Assembly: GCA_026168455.1 (NCBI GenBank)
Contig: CM047431.1
Coordinates: 54,924,539 to 54,988,538, forward strand
Direction of reading: 5' to 3'
From: Theocolax elegans
Lineage: Eukaryota; Arthropoda; Insecta; Hymenoptera; Cerocephalidae
DNA: 64,000 bases
The first letter of the stretch is position 1, and the number at the start of each line of letters is the position of its first letter. Shown piece after piece: positions 60,039 through 64,000 of the stretch. The position numbers and the translations under genes were made by a program. Below the pieces are notes generated by a model that worked only from the letters and a program-made list of their open reading frames with translations, was not told the DNA's origin and searched no databases.

Positions 60039-61663
60039 ATATATATATCTCGATCGATGAGTTCTGCTCGCTTTAACTTTCAACGTTTTATATCCGCGAT
60101 GAAAATCATGGCGTTTATCGTTTTATTATTTTTTATTACACTACTTGTAAATTGTCCGAAAGTTGGCGTATTACTGATCTAATGATCATTTGATCGATCG
60201 ATAATCAACCGCTAATCTCTTTTATCAAGATACGATTGTTATTAAAATTTTTTCGCAGATTTAATGTTTAAGTAAATAATAGATTTCTCAACAGGATGTG
60301 AAAGGATCAGCGTCAGAACCAGTTTTGTTCGTATATCGTGTTATTTTTTTATTTTTATTATTTCTTTAATAATTATTTCAAATTCGAAAAAGAAAGTGTA
60401 AGTTTCTGTCCTTCGAGTCTCGTGGACGAGAATTATTTTTATTTTCTCATTGGATCTTAATCTGGGATTATACCGATATATTTTGTGAAGTCGATGATGG
60501 CCATTGAAATTTAAGTAAGTCAAATTAGTAATCTTTTCACAAAATCTTATAATGTTAAAGGGATAAATTCTGGTATCGTAGCTTCTACGAACAGATATAT
60601 CTTACAAAAATTATAATTATCAATTTACTGAGTTAGTAATAATTAGATTAGAAATATTATATTTTGACTGATCCTATCATTGAAAGCTTTGAAATCGATA
60701 TCCAACAACCCACAAAGTGATAAACGATTAATTTCCAAACGGTTAATCCGTATTTGCAATTTATTATCCAAGTTTCTTGGTTATCTCATTGTAAAATCGT
60801 CATTAAACCGAGAATGCCTGGTCTGGTCTGACCGTAAAATGCATCAATGACTCGGGCAACAGCCGTCTACGGCCGTCGTGCGATCCGGCTCCTATTGCAC
60901 AACGTTTAAAGGAGAAATTAAGTGCGTTGATTGTACCTCTCACTCGTCGTATGTGTGTATGTGTGTGTTGACGATAATTCGTAAAAATCGTATTGGAAGG
61001 TTCTTTGTGTCCTTTCTTCATCCTCTCACGGAAGAGATCATGGACTCTTTTTAATTCAAGGGTCGAGAAAGTCGATGCGCTTTAAAAAAACGAACCAGTA
61101 TGCTTGTTTTTTTAATTTGCTCTAGAGTTTATTTATTTATGTATTCTAGTTTAATATCGTTATAATATTTATTGAACATTAAATTATTTATGTTGTAATC
61201 ATGTCATATGTTTGGAAAACTTGACAATGCAGCATAAGAAAATATAAACGTTTAATGAATGATCAAATTAAACAAATATACTCAGTAATTTAAGTACAAC
61301 AAAAAAATTTGTTTTTTATATAAAAAATATTGACTCTATAAAATGAACCAAATTTCTCTGTTGACAGACACTTGATGGAATTACAAAAAGGTGCATTTTT
61401 TTTACTTTTTGTTAAAGCTGTTACCGGTGAAGTTATTCGGCAGTCGGATCGTTACCATTACAGATTCTGTTTTAATAATGTTTCCAAAGAAAATTTATAT
61501 AATAACAGGATGACAAGATAATTTGATTCATCTTATTATACATTCTTGTGGTAATAGTTTAATTTCTCTTGTGTAATCTAAGGAATTCACAATACTTTTA
61601 TCAGTTATTTTTTACCATGAAGCTAATAAAATAATTCGATTGTTAACTGTAATTATAATTTAA
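59930..61663. repeat. Tandem duplication unit 1 (1734 bp)
   Basis: Begins at ATGCAGGTCTAAAAATTTAG inside the right arm of Z and ends AATTATAATTTAA. The following unit repeats it in the same orientation. GC-richer stretches lie at 60,820-60,960. Confidence 0.95.
60099..60182 (+). CDS. Possible short peptide or signal-peptide exon
   Basis: ATG at 60,099 encodes 27 residues, MKIMAFIVLLFFITLLVNC then PKVGVLLI, with the shape of a signal peptide. In the second duplicate the first ATG is GTG and a T is lost from the T-run, so the frame closes early. A cysteine-rich frame downstream (60,885-60,955, SGSYCTTFKGEIKCVDCT) could be a later exon, but no splice pairing was confirmed. It may be chance. Confidence 0.2.
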   Translation: MKIMAFIVLLFFITLLVNCPKVGVLLI

Positions 61664-63417
61664 ATGCAGGTCTAAAAATTTAGCTACATTCTATTCAAGT
61701 AGTTTTTTACTGAATCCATACATTAAAACAAAATTCTATTTTTTAACTGGATCACTTCACATGGAATCTCCCATATATATATATCTCGATCGATGAGTTC
61801 TGCTCGCTTTAACTTTCAACGTTTTATATCCGCGGTGAAAATCATGGCGTTTATCGTTTTATTATTTTTATTACACTACTTGTAAATTGTCCGAAAGTTG
61901 GCGTATTACTGATCTAATGATCATTTGATCGATCGATAATCAACCGCTAATCTCTTTTATCAAGATACGATTGTTATTAAAATTTTTTTCGCAGTTTTAA
62001 TGTTTAAGTAAATAATAGATTTCTCAACAGGATGTGAAAGGATCAGCGTCAGAACCAGTTTTGTTCGTATATCGTGTTATTTTTTATTTTTATTATTTCT
62101 TTAATAATTATTTCAAATTCGAAAAAGAAAGTGTAAGTTTCTGCCCTTCGAGTCTCGTGGACGAGAATTATTTTTATTTTCTCATTGGATCTTAATCTGG
62201 GATTATACCGATGAAATATTTTGTGAAGTCGATGATGGCCATTGAAATTTAAGTAAGTCAAATTAGTAATCTTTTCGCAAAATCTTATAATGTTAAAGGG
62301 ATAACATTCTTGTATCGTAGCTTCTACGAACAGATATATCTTACAAAAATTATAATTATCAATTTACTGAGTTAGTAATAATTAGATTAGAAATATTATA
62401 TTTTGACTGATCCTATCATTGAAAGCTTTGAAATCGATATCCAACAACCCACAAAGTGATAAACGATTAATTTCCAAACGATTAATCCGTATTTGCAATT
62501 TATTATCCAAGTTTCTTGGTTATCTCATTGTAAAATCGTCATTAAACCGAGAATGCCTGATCTGGTCTGACCGTAAAATGCATCAATGACTCGGGCAACA
62601 GCCGTCTACGGCCGTCGTGCGATCCGGCTCCTATTGCACAACGTTTAAAGGAGAAATTAAGTGCGTTGATTGTACCTCTCACTCGTCGTATGTGTGCAGT
62701 ATATATGTGTGTATGTGTGTGTTGACGATAATTCGTAAAAATCGTATTGGAAGGTTCTTTGTGTCCTTTCTTCATCCACTCACGGAAGAGATCGTGGACT
62801 CTTTTTAATTCAAGGGTCGAGAAAGTCGATGCGCTTCAAAAAAACGAACCAGTATGCTTGTTTTTTTAATTTGCTCTAGAGTTTATTTACTTATGTATTC
62901 TAGTTTAATATCGTTATAATATTTATTGAACATTAAATTATTTATGTTGTAATCATGTCATATGTTTGGAAAACTTGACAAAGCAGCATAAGAAAATATA
63001 AACGTTTAATGAATGATTAAATTAAACAAATATACTCAGTAATTTTAAGTACAACAAAAAAATTTGTTTTTTATATAAAAAATATTGACTCTATAAAATG
63101 AACCAAATTTCTCTGTTGACAGACACTTGATGGAATTACAAAAAGGTGCATTTTTTTTACTTTTTGTTAAAGCTGTTACCGGTGAAGTTATTCGGCAGTC
63201 GGATCGTTACCATTACAGATTCTGTTTTAATAATGTTTCCAAAGAAAATTTATATAATAACAGGATGACAAGATAATTTGATTCATCTTATTATACATTC
63301 TTGTGGTAATAGTTTAATTTCTCTTGTGTAATCTAAGGAATTCACAATACTTTTATCAGTTATTTTTTACCATGAAGCTAATAAAATAATTCGATTGTTA
63401 ACTGTAATTATAATTTA
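61664..63417. repeat. Tandem duplication unit 2 (about 1754 bp)
   Basis: Starts again at ATGCAGGTCTAAAAATTTAG and carries the 110-bp Z end followed by the same host DNA. It differs from unit 1 by scattered substitutions and small indels (for example an added GCAGTATATA near 62,697 and a T-run change near 61,866). Confidence 0.95.
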
Positions 63418-64000
63418 AAGCGGTACGTATATAATGATTTCAAACTTAAATTTATAATAATTAAATTGAATTATTTTAAATGAGTGTTATTTGTTGTACA
63501 TACAACAATTTGACGATTACCTCAACTTCACGATGTTCAAATGATTATGTAATTATTTTAATTAGAATTATTCAACTAGATAGATTTAATTTTATATCTT
63601 GATATATTTTATTAATTTAATTACTAAAGTTTCGTCGATAAAATTTTATTCGACGTGTAAAATGGATTGCAGTTTGAAAGTAATAATCGATAAAATAATA
63701 ATTATTAAACGTTATTTCCAATTATATAACGATGCATATTATAATATCAAGCGTTTAAAATTTAATAATTTACGATATAACAATTTTTTGTTGTGTTATG
63801 CATGTAACGTAATAAAACAAAACCTATACGAGTGCATTTGCGCTTATTACCCGTTTTCGCCATCCTCTCTGGTTTGCCTCCCTGTATCTACTTTTGAATA
63901 CCTTTGAGGAATTTGATCGCATTGATGCTCAGGATGTTTTTACGTTATGGACATGAAGTGTTTACCTTAGGTCATAATATGATACTTTTTTCAAGTTGGT
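63418..64000. other. AT-rich non-coding DNA at the right edge
   Basis: A 102-codon frame (63,599-63,907) is low-complexity and probably chance. Nothing else is recognised. Confidence 0.5.

Noticed and set aside
61203..61250. Tc5-like MITE end (CATATGTTTGGAAAACTTGA)
   Set aside because: Similarity is limited to about 18 bases, with no end motif, partner arm or target duplication.
1..64000. CRISPR arrays, operons or prokaryotic signals
   Set aside because: No regularly spaced short repeats; introns, SINE, MITEs and base composition mark the DNA as eukaryotic.

Overview
The window is a gene-poor, strongly AT-rich stretch of insect nuclear DNA. The decayed Arp6 and Tom40 sequences look insect-like, and the load of short inverted-repeat elements suggests a hymenopteran such as an ant. 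That placement is inference, not proof. There is no bacterial-type gene organisation. Most open frames are chance frames in AT-rich DNA.

Left third (1-24.2 kb). A probable first coding exon runs off the left edge on the minus strand. Several non-autonomous DNA elements with readable target duplications follow at 1.5-2.7, 4.2-4.8, 7.0-7.6, 7.9-8.4 and 8.7-8.8 kb. At 12.86-15.80 kb lies a broken copy of actin-related protein 6 that keeps two introns. It has been hit by four transposable elements (two CCCTAG-type MITEs, one CACTG-type MITE, one tRNA-derived SINE). Removing each element plus one target duplication rejoins Arp6 coding sequence at each site. At 22.15-23.37 kb a block bounded by 14-bp direct repeats carries direct and inverted copies of a 147-bp end. 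On its minus strand it holds a sequence meeting the core requirements of a type III hammerhead ribozyme. A Tom40 exon remnant sits at 24.06-24.19 kb, with a CACTG-type MITE just upstream.

Middle (24.2-42 kb). This holds foldback elements, a non-LTR reverse transcriptase tail (26.5-26.9 kb), a possible SAM-like first exon (31.33 kb), a 983-bp CACTG-type element, TTAA-flanked elements, and degenerate tandem repeats. GC-richer islands stand out at 3.1-3.7, 17.3-19.3, 28.3-28.7, 36.8-37.3 and 39.4-39.8 kb. They look like exon or regulatory DNA but carry no recognisable protein.

Right third (42-64 kb). A 4.9-kb Tc5-like transposon (42,627-47,508) has about 850-bp terminal inverted repeats, a TTA target duplication and an uninterrupted two-exon transposase. 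It looks recently inserted. A minus-strand exon encoding a signal peptide lies at 50.5 kb. From 52.0 to 63.4 kb the DNA is a recent mosaic: a host segment present three times, three copies of one palindromic foldback element (Y), a chimera of Y with a second foldback element (Z), an intact Z, a duplicated 246-bp spacer, and a 1.73-kb tandem duplication whose left breakpoint lies inside Z. The only gene with a confident intact product is the Tc5-like transposase.
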